This document shows positions 29,232 to 38,600 of a stretch of 49,647 bases of DNA, piece after piece. The notes below the pieces were generated by a model that was given only the letters and a program-made list of their open reading frames with translations, was not told the origin of the DNA and searched no databases. Each line of letters opens with the position of its first letter. Positions within the stretch are counted from its first letter, which is position 1. Location: the NCBI GenBank assembly GCA_017516345.1, contig JAFXDC010000039.1:1-49647 (forward strand). Reading direction: 5' to 3'. Source of the DNA: Clostridia bacterium. GTDB taxonomy: Bacteria; Bacillota; Clostridia; Christensenellales; QALW01. Position numbers and translations under genes: made by a program.

Positions 29232-31982
29232 TTAACTCAATTCAAGCTCACACGTTTTATCTTTGATTCTTTGGCCTCTTACCCATTCGATCTCAATAGA
29301 AGCTGTTCCGACGACCAAATAACCTTTTCCGCGACCGCCGTACTGCAATTCCCATATATCTTCTTGAGATAACTCAGGCAACTGATCTTGCTTGATATTT
29401 CTATTCCAATCAAAAACATCCCATAAATAGTACGTAATATATGCTATAAATTTATTTTCTCCGGTCTTTCTTACACTACACCTACTTGATGTATTATAAG
29501 AATGCACCATATAATACCACTCTGAAAGCTTATCTTCAATGGTTAAACTACTGCTTGGAAAGTTGTTGGTTTGCGCAAATGTTACAGTATCTCCTATCCT
29601 CACATCATCCATCAACGCTTCCGCAGCCTCTAACACATTGTCCATATCTGCACTACATAACAATGCAGCCTCATCATGTTTATTAATTAATTGAGAAAAA
29701 TCAACAATATATGTTCTGCATCTATTTCTACATACATCACCGCAAACTGCTTCGCACTGATCCCCACTTGCAACATCCATATAATGACTATACATTGCAC
29801 CTGCTTCGCTATTATATACACTTAATAAAAATGTGTACGTGTTGTATACATCCTCTAATTTATTAAGCTCATTATTTCTATCATTAGTACTCTTATTATA
29901 ATAACGCGTACCTTCTTGCGCCGGCCAAACATCATACTCGAGTTCAATTTTTTCAAAGTTGCTTTTCGTTACATTTGGCATCTCCGGTTCAGTTATCAAA
30001 CACGAAAAGCCACCGTCTAATGCAGTTGGAGATATTAAGTTCCACTTCATAGACTGCCAACCATAATACTCATATAGATACGAATTATATTCACCGCTAT
30101 TATCCGCTGTTAAAGCTTGCATGGTCGAATAGGCGGGCATAATTCGGAATGAGTCATTACCGTTCTTTACTATACGCCATAACGTACCATTTGCTTGATT
30201 TACAGTTGCGTCGGATAATACAACATTTACTCCATTAACGTAGAGATCCTGCGGATTAGCAGAGCATAAATAATAATTAGGGTATTCATATGGTGATATT
30301 GTGTAAAAGACTTCGCCATAATCGCTTCTACTATGTCTATTAATTATCCACATTTGGTTTTCATAGTTTCTATATGGCAAAACACTAACACGCTCGCCAT
30401 CTTCTACCAACCCATGTGATAAATATGAACCGTATTGATGATTTTGCAACAAATAAACTCCGCCATCTTGTACCCACACTGATTCATGATACGATATTGT
30501 AAAATACGGATATGCCGAGCCCGTATTCTCTGCGGAATAGATCCTGGCAGAATTTACAAGTCCACTCGTTGCTCTTAGTATAAATCCATACTCCGGATTC
30601 TTTCTGTTACCTTCATTCAAATAATAATTCAACCACTTAACTGCAAGGTCTGTAATATCAAATGCAGTAAAATTGTCGCCGGGATTCAATAAAACTGTAG
30701 TTAAACATTGGTCGTCTTGTGCTTGAGTAAGCTGCGCCAGTGTTACCGTATCCATATCCATTATGGAATTACTGTCATAAACATTAACCGTCAAACCCGC
30801 ATCTGCAGTTTTTGTAACGTATTCTACCGAGCTGATATCCGATGTGTTCAAATGTCTGAAATACCATAAAAAATTGTTTTTTATGTATACGGCGCTTTCG
30901 TTGCTTCCGTTAAATCCCACAGTCAAAAAAGCCGACGTGGTATCGCTTCCGGATGAGGTAACGGTAGCATCCTCAATGGAGCCCTTGGAAACCTGCATGG
31001 GCGGGTCGATAACTACGGGATAGGTGGTATTCTCATCGGCAAGAAACTCGGGGTCTACCCACATTGTAAGGGTATATACGCCGTTACCAAGCTGTGCAAG
31101 ATGATATCCGCAATTATCGGTATAATGTGGCTGTTTTACTCCGTTTTCTGTATATGAATCCTCTGCAAAGGGCTGACCGAAAACGTATATAAGCTCACCC
31201 TCAGCGTTATATATGCCAACCTGTCTGCCCTGATTCATAAGGGCGGCGGTCATGTTTGGTATTTCCAAGGTATAACAGAAGGAATTAATACCGTTATACT
31301 GTTCAAGGTATAAGTTTTCCTTCATTCCGCCGTAAACGGCCAAATATTGCAGCATGGTACCGCTTCCGAAAACGTCGGCATATTCTACCGCGGTACGCTG
31401 TGAGCCGTTGTCAACAACGGTATTTAACTGCGCAAGGTTGTTATGTACCGCATTGGGCTTAACGCGAATAACGGTGTCGCCGTCAATATATATTACACCG
31501 TTTGATGCGCGGCGTGCCATATATACCTTTTTGTCGCTTGATGCATTCTCATATGCCACCCAAGTGCCGTGCACAAATTTATTAGAGGCAACAAAATCGT
31601 TATTTATAAAATATATACTGTTGCCGTCGATATATTTAACGTCGTTAGCAAAAACGTATGATGTTTTTTCTCCGTTGCTGTTTACAACCGTTATTTTATT
31701 CAGATCCGAAGCATCAAATATAGAAAGATCTTTCTCGGGCAACACATTTTGCGGCGTTAAGCCATACGTGCGAGCTACTCCCGACTGTACGGTAAGACCT
31801 GCGAGCGCAGCAAGCTCTTGCGGCATATTCTCCACCGTCAAGCCGCTTGCATCATACCCTTGCGGTTCTTCCTCAACCGCAAAGACAAGGCTTGGTAAAT
31901 TGATTACTGACAATAAAATAGCAATAGCGCATATTATTGACAGCATTTTGCTAAAAAGCAATGTTTTCTTAACCTGTTCCAT
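29232..31982 (-). CDS. Large secreted protein: Rhs-N-like module, ricin-type lectin-like region, unknown C-terminus
   Basis: A 916-residue exported protein. Residues 1-36 are a signal peptide. Residues about 40-330 have the valine/tyrosine-rich pattern that precedes the DNRLRE/Rhs core in many Clostridial wall-associated proteins, ending with YPVVIDPPM; a DNRLRE-like region follows to about 505, including SIEDATVTSS and FDITDLAVKW. Residues about 510-655 resemble a ricin-type beta-trefoil with repeated Q/L/K-x-W signatures (QMWII, LWRIV, MKWNL). The last ~260 residues are unrecognised and more AT-rich in DNA. No YD/Rhs repeats are present, unlike full Rhs/WapA toxins. AGAAGG precedes the ATG. 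Confidence 0.7.
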   Translation of the reverse strand: MEQVKKTLLFSKMLSIICAIAILLSVINLPSLVFAVEEEPQGYDASGLTVENMPQELAALAGLTVQSGVARTYGLTPQNVLPEKDLSIFDASDLNKITVVNSNGEKTSYVFANDVKYIDGNSIYFINNDFVASNKFVHGTWVAYENASSDKKVYMARRASNGVIYIDGDTVIRVKPNAVHNNLAQLNTVVDNGSQRTAVEYADVFGSGTMLQYLAVYGGMKENLYLEQYNGINSFCYTLEIPNMTAALMNQGRQVGIYNAEGELIYVFGQPFAEDSYTENGVKQPHYTDNCGYHLAQLGNGVYTLTMWVDPEFLADENTTYPVVIDPPMQVSKGSIEDATVTSSGSDTTSAFLTVGFNGSNESAVYIKNNFLWYFRHLNTSDISSVEYVTKTADAGLTVNVYDSNSIMDMDTVTLAQLTQAQDDQCLTTVLLNPGDNFTAFDITDLAVKWLNYYLNEGNRKNPEYGFILRATSGLVNSARIYSAENTGSAYPYFTISYHESVWVQDGGVYLLQNHQYGSYLSHGLVEDGERVSVLPYRNYENQMWIINRHSRSDYGEVFYTISPYEYPNYYLCSANPQDLYVNGVNVVLSDATVNQANGTLWRIVKNGNDSFRIMPAYSTMQALTADNSGEYNSYLYEYYGWQSMKWNLISPTALDGGFSCLITEPEMPNVTKSNFEKIELEYDVWPAQEGTRYYNKSTNDRNNELNKLEDVYNTYTFLLSVYNSEAGAMYSHYMDVASGDQCEAVCGDVCRNRCRTYIVDFSQLINKHDEAALLCSADMDNVLEAAEALMDDVRIGDTVTFAQTNNFPSSSLTIEDKLSEWYYMVHSYNTSSRCSVRKTGENKFIAYITYYLWDVFDWNRNIKQDQLPELSQEDIWELQYGGRGKGYLVVGTASIEIEWVRGQRIKDKTCELELS

Positions 31983-32039
31983 AATAATTACCTTCTTTCT
32001 TAAATATCTGTTTGGTCTGTACTAATTGCTTACGAGCTT

Positions 32040-32069
32040 ATGTTAACACAGAAGGTACATCTGTGTCAA
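32040..32069 (-). promoter_or_regulatory. Promoter with an inverted repeat inside the spacer
   Basis: The minus strand has TTGACA (32064-32069), an 18-bp spacer and TG-T-TAACAT (32040-32045). The spacer is filled by the inverted repeat ACACAGA-N7-TCTGTGT (32046-32066). An operator between the hexamers with a lengthened spacer is the layout of MerR-activated promoters, though simple repression is equally possible. Confidence 0.55.
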
Positions 32070-32199
32070 CGCTTTTATATAGATATTGAAAAAAATATCG
32101 CATATAAAAAATATGTCACAAAAGCCGATATATTATAAAATCACTTGACTAAAAATTAAAATGAAATATCATATAGTTAAATCAATGACGCTCGGATAA

Positions 32200-32225
32200 A
32201 GCCGATAGGTATTAAGGCTACACCT
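32200..32225 (+). other. Possible H-type pseudoknot in the PTS gene leader
   Basis: AGCC (32200-32203) can pair with GGCT (32216-32219), while AGGT in the loop (32207-32210) can pair with ACCT (32222-32225), ending shortly before the AAGGAGGAG ribosome binding site. Stems of four pairs are short and the fold may be coincidental. No known riboswitch is recognised. A weak TTGACT-based promoter lies further upstream. Confidence 0.25.
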
Positions 32226-32246
32226 GTATTTTAAGGAGGAGCAATT

Positions 32247-33296
32247 ATGAAAAAGGACAATCCCTTTCTGCGTCTTATGAAGCGTTGGTTTATTGACGGC
32301 ATGAGCTATATGGCTCTCGGGCTTTTCGCGACCCTTATAATAGGCACCATCCTGCAGCAGCTTGGAAAAATACCGTATCTGGAGTTTTTTAACTCTCTGG
32401 CAAGCTCGGGCGGCGCCAATATGGCTATGAACTCCACCGTAATGGGAGCCGCAATAGGTGTTGCGGTGGCATACGGGCTTAAGCACAAGCCCCTTGTAAT
32501 TTTTTCAAGCGCGGTAACCGGCGCCCTGGGCGCCCTTGCAAGCTTTAACGGAGTAAGCGCGGGGCCTGCGGGTGCTTTTGTTGCCGCCCTTGCGGGTGCC
32601 GAAATAGCGGGGCTCTATGCGGGTAAGACCAAGCTTGACATCATCCTTGTTCCCATGGGCACGATACTTGCGGGCGGACTTGTGGCAACCTTTATAAGCC
32701 CGGTATTCGGTTGGCTGCTTTACGAAATAGGTGCATTTATAAACACCGCGTGCGAGCAAAGCCCCATAGTGTACGGCATCATCATCTCTGTGGTGGTGGG
32801 CATGACCCTCACCGCTCCCATTTCAAGCGCGGCGCTTTGCGCAATGTTGGCTCTTTCGGGTCCCGCGGCGGGCGCGGCAACGGTGGGCTGTTGCGTAAAC
32901 ATGGTGGGCTTTGCCGTGGCATCGTTTGAGGATAACGGCTGGAGCGGCGTGGTAAGTCAGGGCATAGGAACAAGCATGCTTCAGGTGCCCAACATCTGCA
33001 AAAAGCCCATAATCTGGCTTCCGGTAATAATGGTCTCCGCCATTCTCGGGCCTCTTGCCACCACGGTGTTCGGAATGACCAACTACGGCATCAGCGCGGG
33101 CATGGGCACAAGCGGACTGGTAGGATGCATCGGCACCTTTACCGACATGACCGCCGCAGGCCAGGAGTGGTGGCTGGTGCTCATCAAAATCGCCATCCTG
33201 CACTTCATCCTTCCCGGAGTGCTGGTATACCTTATAAACAAGCTGTTTAAGAGGCTTGGATGGATCAAAAAGGGAGATATGTTAATTAATCAATGA
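32247..33296 (+). CDS. PTS_EIIC_2/PfoR-like sugar transporter subunit IIC
   Basis: A 349-residue protein with about ten transmembrane helices, rich in Gly and Ala. It resembles the PTS_EIIC_2 family that includes PfoR of Clostridium perfringens: GGANMAMNSTVMGAAIGVAVAYGLKHKPLV-like start, the conserved GMTLTAPISSAAL loop, and a C-terminal WGMGTSGLVG-like stretch. No IIA or IIB partner is nearby, so the substrate and even PTS dependence are open. AAGGAGGAG precedes the ATG. The stop overlaps the tatD start (ATGA), coupling translation of the two. Confidence 0.85.
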   Translation: MKKDNPFLRLMKRWFIDGMSYMALGLFATLIIGTILQQLGKIPYLEFFNSLASSGGANMAMNSTVMGAAIGVAVAYGLKHKPLVIFSSAVTGALGALASFNGVSAGPAGAFVAALAGAEIAGLYAGKTKLDIILVPMGTILAGGLVATFISPVFGWLLYEIGAFINTACEQSPIVYGIIISVVVGMTLTAPISSAALCAMLALSGPAAGAATVGCCVNMVGFAVASFEDNGWSGVVSQGIGTSMLQVPNICKKPIIWLPVIMVSAILGPLATTVFGMTNYGISAGMGTSGLVGCIGTFTDMTAAGQEWWLVLIKIAILHFILPGVLVYLINKLFKRLGWIKKGDMLINQ

Positions 33297-34063
33297 GATA
33301 CTTATTCGATTCACACTGTCATCTTGACGACTCCGCCTTTGATGCCGACCGCGACGCCGTAATAGCAGAGCTTGCGGATAAAATGGCGGGCATACTTTGG
33401 TGCGGTACCGATCTTGCATCAAGCGCCATGGCGCTTTCCCATGCAAAAAAGCACGGGTTTATCAGGTGCGCGTGCGGGTTCTACCCCCATCAGACCGACG
33501 GTCTTTCAGGTCACGAGACCGAGCTTGAGGCAATGCTAAATAATAAGGAATGCCGCGCCGTGGGAGAGATCGGGCTTGACTATCATTACGAGGGGATATC
33601 CCCCGAGGCGCAGAAGCGCGCCCTTGCCCTTCAGCTTGAAATGGCAAAAAAGCACGACTTACCCGTAATACTGCACGAGCGCGACGCCCTTTGCGATATG
33701 CTTGATATCCTTAAGGCGCACAAGGTGCAAAACGGGGTCATCCATTGCTTTTCGGGCAGTAAGGAGACCGCCAAGCAATACCTTGATATGGGTCTGCACA
33801 TATCCTTTACGGGGCTTCTCACCTTCAAGAGCGCGCGACTTGCCCCCGAGGCGGCGGCGTACGTCCCGAAGGACCGCATCATGATAGAGACCGACAGCCC
33901 CTACATGACCCCCGTTCCCTTCAGAGGTGAGCGCAACACCCCCGCGCGGGTGGCGCTTGTGGCGGCAAGGCTTGGGGAGATATGGAATATGGACGCCGAG
34001 GAAGCGGCGTATATAACCTATCAGAACGCAATAAGATTTTTTAAATTGGAAAATGAGGTATAA
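33293..34063 (+). CDS. tatD: TatD family metal-dependent hydrolase
   Basis: A 256-residue TIM-barrel hydrolase. Metal ligands appear in order: HCHLD (8-12), EIGLDYH (about 91-97), HERDA (about 125), HCFSG (about 147) and ETDSPYM (about 197-203). TatD enzymes are 3'-5' exonucleases or deoxyribonucleases in the cytoplasm. The length is normal. Its ATG overlaps the PTS IIC stop by four bases, and it is followed after one base by a radical SAM gene of the kind usually linked to tatD. Confidence 0.95.
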   Translation: MRYLFDSHCHLDDSAFDADRDAVIAELADKMAGILWCGTDLASSAMALSHAKKHGFIRCACGFYPHQTDGLSGHETELEAMLNNKECRAVGEIGLDYHYEGISPEAQKRALALQLEMAKKHDLPVILHERDALCDMLDILKAHKVQNGVIHCFSGSKETAKQYLDMGLHISFTGLLTFKSARLAPEAAAYVPKDRIMIETDSPYMTPVPFRGERNTPARVALVAARLGEIWNMDAEEAAYITYQNAIRFFKLENEV

Positions 34064-34064
34064 T

Positions 34065-34661
34065 ATGAAAAAAGACACTTACGTTTATCAGCTTGGGGAT
34101 TCCCTATATATAAATCTTACCAACAAGTGCTCAAACTCCTGCGTTTTTTGCGTGCGCAACACTCAGGACGGTATGGAGGATTATAATCTGTGGCTGGAGC
34201 ACGAGCCCTCGGCGCAGGAGGTCATAAGCCTTATTCCCGACCCCACCCAATACAAGGAGGTGGTATTCTGCGGCTTCGGCGAGCCCACCGAGCGCCTTGA
34301 CGTATTGCTTGAAATAGCCGCATACCTTAAGCAAAAGGGCGGCACGGTAAGGATAAACACCAACGGTCACGCCTCCCTCATCGCAGGCAAGGACGTTGCA
34401 CCCCTTTTGAAGGATAAGGTGGACGTGGTATCCATCTCCCTTAACGCGTCCAACGCCGAGGAATACCAACGCCAATGCAGGTGCGTTTACGGACTCAATG
34501 GCTTTGACGGAATGCTCAGGTTTGCGCAGGAAGCCAAAAAATACGTTCCGAGCGTGATACTCAGCATTGTTGATATTCTCCCCAAGCAGGAGCAGGAGGC
34601 TTGCAAGGAGCTTTGCGCAAGGCTGGGCCTTACCTTGAGGATAAGGGAAATGATAAACTAA
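34065..34661 (+). CDS. TatD-linked radical SAM protein
   Basis: A 198-residue radical SAM protein with the 4Fe-4S motif Cys22-x3-Cys26-x2-Cys29 (CSNSCVFC) and a GFGEPTER segment matching the SAM-binding GGEP position. Proteins of this type are recurrently found next to tatD in anaerobes; the reaction is unknown. The start is the ATG at 34065, six bases after GAGG; a frame extension of four residues upstream overlaps tatD. The TatD stop is one base away. A strong terminator closes the operon. Confidence 0.88.
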   Translation: MKKDTYVYQLGDSLYINLTNKCSNSCVFCVRNTQDGMEDYNLWLEHEPSAQEVISLIPDPTQYKEVVFCGFGEPTERLDVLLEIAAYLKQKGGTVRINTNGHASLIAGKDVAPLLKDKVDVVSISLNASNAEEYQRQCRCVYGLNGFDGMLRFAQEAKKYVPSVILSIVDILPKQEQEACKELCARLGLTLRIREMIN

Positions 34662-34669
34662 AATAGACT

Positions 34670-34700
34670 TGGGCACGGAGACTCCGTGCCCCTTTTTTTG
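34670..34700 (+). terminator. Terminator of the PTS IIC-tatD-radical SAM operon
   Basis: GGGCACGGAG (34671-34680) pairs with CTCCGTGCCC (34682-34691), followed by CTTTTTTT. Confidence 0.85.
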
Positions 34701-34701
34701 C

Positions 34702-34748
34702 AAAAAACGCGCGGCAGGGGTGAAGTGAACCCCTGCCGCGCGTTTTTG
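34702..34748. terminator. Bidirectional terminator at the end of the cysteine-rich operon
   Basis: A perfect 14-bp stem, CGCGCGGCAGGGGT (34708-34721) with 34729-34742, has AAAAAA before it and TTTTT after it. Confidence 0.85.
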
Positions 34749-34750
34749 CT

Positions 34751-35638
34751 TTACTGCTTTTTGTTGTTCTTAAGTATCAATATTATCATCACCAGTGCCG
34801 CAATAGCTATTGCCGCGGCACCGAAGGTGGCAAGCATCCATCCTCCGTCATTGTCTTGGGGCGGCTCGGTCACCTGAGCCGTGGGGGTCGGGAGCTGTTG
34901 GTCGGGCGCATCGGTTGTCGCCGTTTGAGTGGGCGTCTGCGTGGGAATGGCACTTTGGCTGTCTTGGGATGCCGTAGGCGTTTCATCAGGTGTGTTTGTC
35001 ACGCTTATCTGAGGCTCCTCCTTTACCACAATGGTAAACACGGCATACGCCTCTCCGCTTTCGCCTGCCGCACACACGGCAAAGGTGTAGCTGCCCGCTT
35101 TATCGGGCACTCCGCTTATTCTGCCCGAGCTGCTCAGGGTGAGCCCGGTCTTGTCAAAATCATTGTCCTTGCCGGGGTTATAGTATATTACAAACTCTGC
35201 GGTCTCATCATTACATTCAAGCTGAACGTCATACTGCGAGCCGACTATAGCATTTGCCAGCTCCTTGGTGGTTATGCTTATCTCTTCGCCGCCAATTACC
35301 ACATCCCTTGTGATCTCCAGATCAAAGCATTTTACCGTTACGCTAAGGCGAACACCCTGGCTGTCCTCTGGCAGTGTGATGCTTTTACCGTTATATTCCG
35401 ATGCCTCCACCCCGTCAAGGCACCAGAGGTATTCCACCTCGCCCTCCAGCCATGCGTTGTAGATGGCGGAGTCAAGGTCGGTCATTTTCTCTATATCCAC
35501 CGTCACCGTGCCGCCGGGAATAAAGGCACTGTCCGAGGTGAATATTACCTCGGGCTCGGCGTAAGCCACCGCCGCAACGGACAAAGCAAGCAATACGGCG
35601 ACAAGCATGGCTATGATGCCGTTAATTCTTTTCTTCAT
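34751..35638 (-). CDS. Surface protein with putative Ig-like domain and C-terminal membrane anchor
   Basis: A 295-residue exported protein. Residues 1-27 are a signal peptide (ending YAEP). A first beta-rich region covers about 30-115, and residues about 120-205 carry the putative-Ig pattern GLTLSSSGRISGVPDKAGSYTF. A Ser/Thr/Pro/Gln stalk follows (about 210-258), then a transmembrane helix (about 265-290) with a basic tail. Its start overlaps the 3' end of the giant cysteine-rich gene by 17 bp, so it is the last gene of that operon and translation is likely coupled. A partner role on the cell surface is inference. Confidence 0.75.
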   Translation of the reverse strand: MKKRINGIIAMLVAVLLALSVAAVAYAEPEVIFTSDSAFIPGGTVTVDIEKMTDLDSAIYNAWLEGEVEYLWCLDGVEASEYNGKSITLPEDSQGVRLSVTVKCFDLEITRDVVIGGEEISITTKELANAIVGSQYDVQLECNDETAEFVIYYNPGKDNDFDKTGLTLSSSGRISGVPDKAGSYTFAVCAAGESGEAYAVFTIVVKEEPQISVTNTPDETPTASQDSQSAIPTQTPTQTATTDAPDQQLPTPTAQVTEPPQDNDGGWMLATFGAAAIAIAALVMIILILKNNKKQ

Positions 35639-38600
35639 CTTCCTTCTCCTCTTTTTTCTTCTTTTTTACAAACAGTATGATGAAGATCACCACAAGCGCC
35701 GCCGCAACCGCCGCAACCCCGATGGCAATGTACATCCATATACTGCTCTGCTCATCCTCGTTGCCCTGACCCCTTGTCACACTTCTGCCACAGATGTCAC
35801 AGCTCTCATCACTGTTTTTATCAACGTGAGGTGCCTCATCCAATACCTCGCCGCATGCACACTCGCGCCAATGGGTATCATCGTCGCTCTTATAGCCCTC
35901 AACCGGGGTGTGTACGTGCTTTTCCGAAAGGCTTATGATGTATCCGCACTCGGTACAAACCTCGTCCTTGTCCTCGGACTTACCGCTTGAAACGTGAGGC
36001 TTTACCTCGTCGCGTGCGGTACATCCCTCTACGCTGCAGCAATGCGCGTGACCCGCACCGTCTGTGAAATCCCATTTGTCACTGAATTTGTGCTCCGCAA
36101 GAGTACCGTAGGATGCCGAGCACACCTCGCATTTTGCCTTCTTAAGGCAGGTCGCCTCGCCACCGCTGTGCTCCTGAGAGGTGCCGTCTATCTCCTTGTA
36201 GCATACAACACACACCTTAAAGTGGCGGGTGGAGTTGGACTTATATTCCGACTCGGTATGTCCCGTAGCCTTTATGATGCCCCAGGATGCAATATCCTTT
36301 ATCTCGGTCTTCGCCGCGGCATCCTCATAGCATTTACCGCAGTCCGAGCACTTATAATACATGCTCTTGCCATCTGTTTCACATTTTGCGTTTACCTTAT
36401 TTACTCTGTCAAGCTTATGAATATGCTCTAATTCCTCAAAGGTATAGGATATGCCGGCAAATTCATTATACTCCACGTATTCCACCACCGCCTCGCGGCC
36501 GTTGATGGTGGCGCTCATGGACTCCTGATCGATAAAGGCAAAATCGAGGGTAACGCGGAAGTGGATGGTCACCTTGTAAACGTGACCCTCCTTGAATTCC
36601 TGACCCACTCCTCCCGGAACAAAGCGTTTTTGATCTGTTACGTCATACCACTCAACGCCATTCTTCTTGTAGGTTCCCGTGCCGTCGCTATAATAATATT
36701 CACTGCTGAATTTGGTGTAATCGGGCTTTGAGCCTATCTTGGGAATGTCAATGTTAAAGGTCAGGCTTCTTATGTAATAGGTTATATCACTACCCCAGGA
36801 ATATCCGCAGCCATCGCAGGTAAGGTCGCGGTCGGCATCGGTATGCTTGCTCTTTTCCTCTGCTCCGCACCCGGCAACAACGCAGGTGTGACGATGGTAG
36901 ACCTCGTCGGTCTTGCCCCACTTGCTCCAGGCGTGCTCGCCCTGCGCTATATTATAGCCGTATTTTACTATCTGATCACAGTCGTAGCAATACCAATCTC
37001 CGGTATATCCCCTTTGGCGGCAGGATGCCTTGCTTACATTTATAAGCTTTAGATTGCTGTGTCTGGGAGCGAGGATCTCACCCTCCTTAAGCAGAACTCC
37101 GCACGCGCAGTAGGTGTCACCGCTGTATCCGAACTTGACGCAGGTAGGAGCAACGGCATTTTTTATAACCGTGCCGGCATTATGATCCTTCGAGGTTACC
37201 TTACCGCGAACCGTCTTATTGCAATGGTCACAGCGATAGGTTCCCTCGTAGCCCCTTTGCTCACAGCTTGCCTGCTTGCTTGTTCCCGGGATAAGGGTAA
37301 GCTTGCCCTCGTGCTTACCCGAGCACTTGATGACCTCTCCGTAGCGGATAACGCCGTCGCAGTCAGTGCAGACCGTATCCCCCGTGTAACCGTCAAATGT
37401 ACAGATGGGCTGGATCGCATTCTTTATTCTTGTTCCGCTATTATGATGGCATTGCTCAAAAATCGGGGTAAATGTAATTATTCCGCCTCCCTGACGGCCC
37501 GGGAACAAGGGGATGGTCACCGACCATTTAAGCTCGTTGCCTATTTTTGTAAGGGTGAAATACTCACTTACGTCCATCTCCACCTTGGAGGCAACGGGTG
37601 AACGATCACAGTAGTAGGAAACAGTCCACTTTTTTATTTTGGGATATTTAATATCCATGCATGTCTGCCTTGCGTACTCCGAGGGAGCAAAGCCAATTAT
37701 TATCTTGCTTCCGTTAATTACAACGTCACAGCTTGAATATCCGTACTGAACGTAAACAAGATCGGTGGTTTGATCCCACACGGCATTTACCATCTTGTCC
37801 TGCGTCTCGTCGTAGGTCTGAAGCTTTTTGTTGGAGCTGTAGCCGCATATTTGACATTCCTTATACGCTACGCCCACCTTATCGGAGCTTGAGTAAGGCG
37901 TGCCGTGATTCTGCCAACCCATATAATCGTGGGATTCAAGGTGCGTCCTGTCACAGCCTGGGAACAAGCAGACCAGCTTGTGCTGACTTTCGTTTTTATA
38001 GGTGAAATCCACGTCACACTCGAATGTTTCGGGGTCGTAGAAATAATGCACATGGTTTTCAAGATAGCTCTTGAAGCCGCAATGGATGCAGGTGCGCTCG
38101 TGCCACCCCACGCCCGTCTTACTGTCAAAAATGAGCCTTGTATCCTTGCCGAAGGAGTGAGGAACCAGCTTGTATTCGTCACATTCCTCACCCACGCATA
38201 CCGCATAATGTCCCTTTGATGCATACATCGGTATATTATTCTTGCTGTTGGGCTGATTTATAATTCCTATAAGCTCGCCCTGCGACTTTTGATATATTCT
38301 GTAAACGTGCATCACCTTCATATATGCCACATTGGTGGTGACTTGGTTGCCGTTTTCATCACTTATCACGCATTTGTATGCGTGCTCGTAAATGCATCCG
38401 TCGATCGGAACCGACATGGTGACGTTGTTTGTTTTAGCGCCCGAAACAAAGGTAAAGCTGTCGTTGTCATCCTTAAGCTCGAGCCATTCTCCGCCGCCGT
38501 CGTAGCTGACGTACCACTGATATTTCAGAGCCGTGGTCCCCTTTGCCGCAACGGTAATGGTGAACTTATTGTTTGTTGGATACAGAGGGTCGTCCTCACC

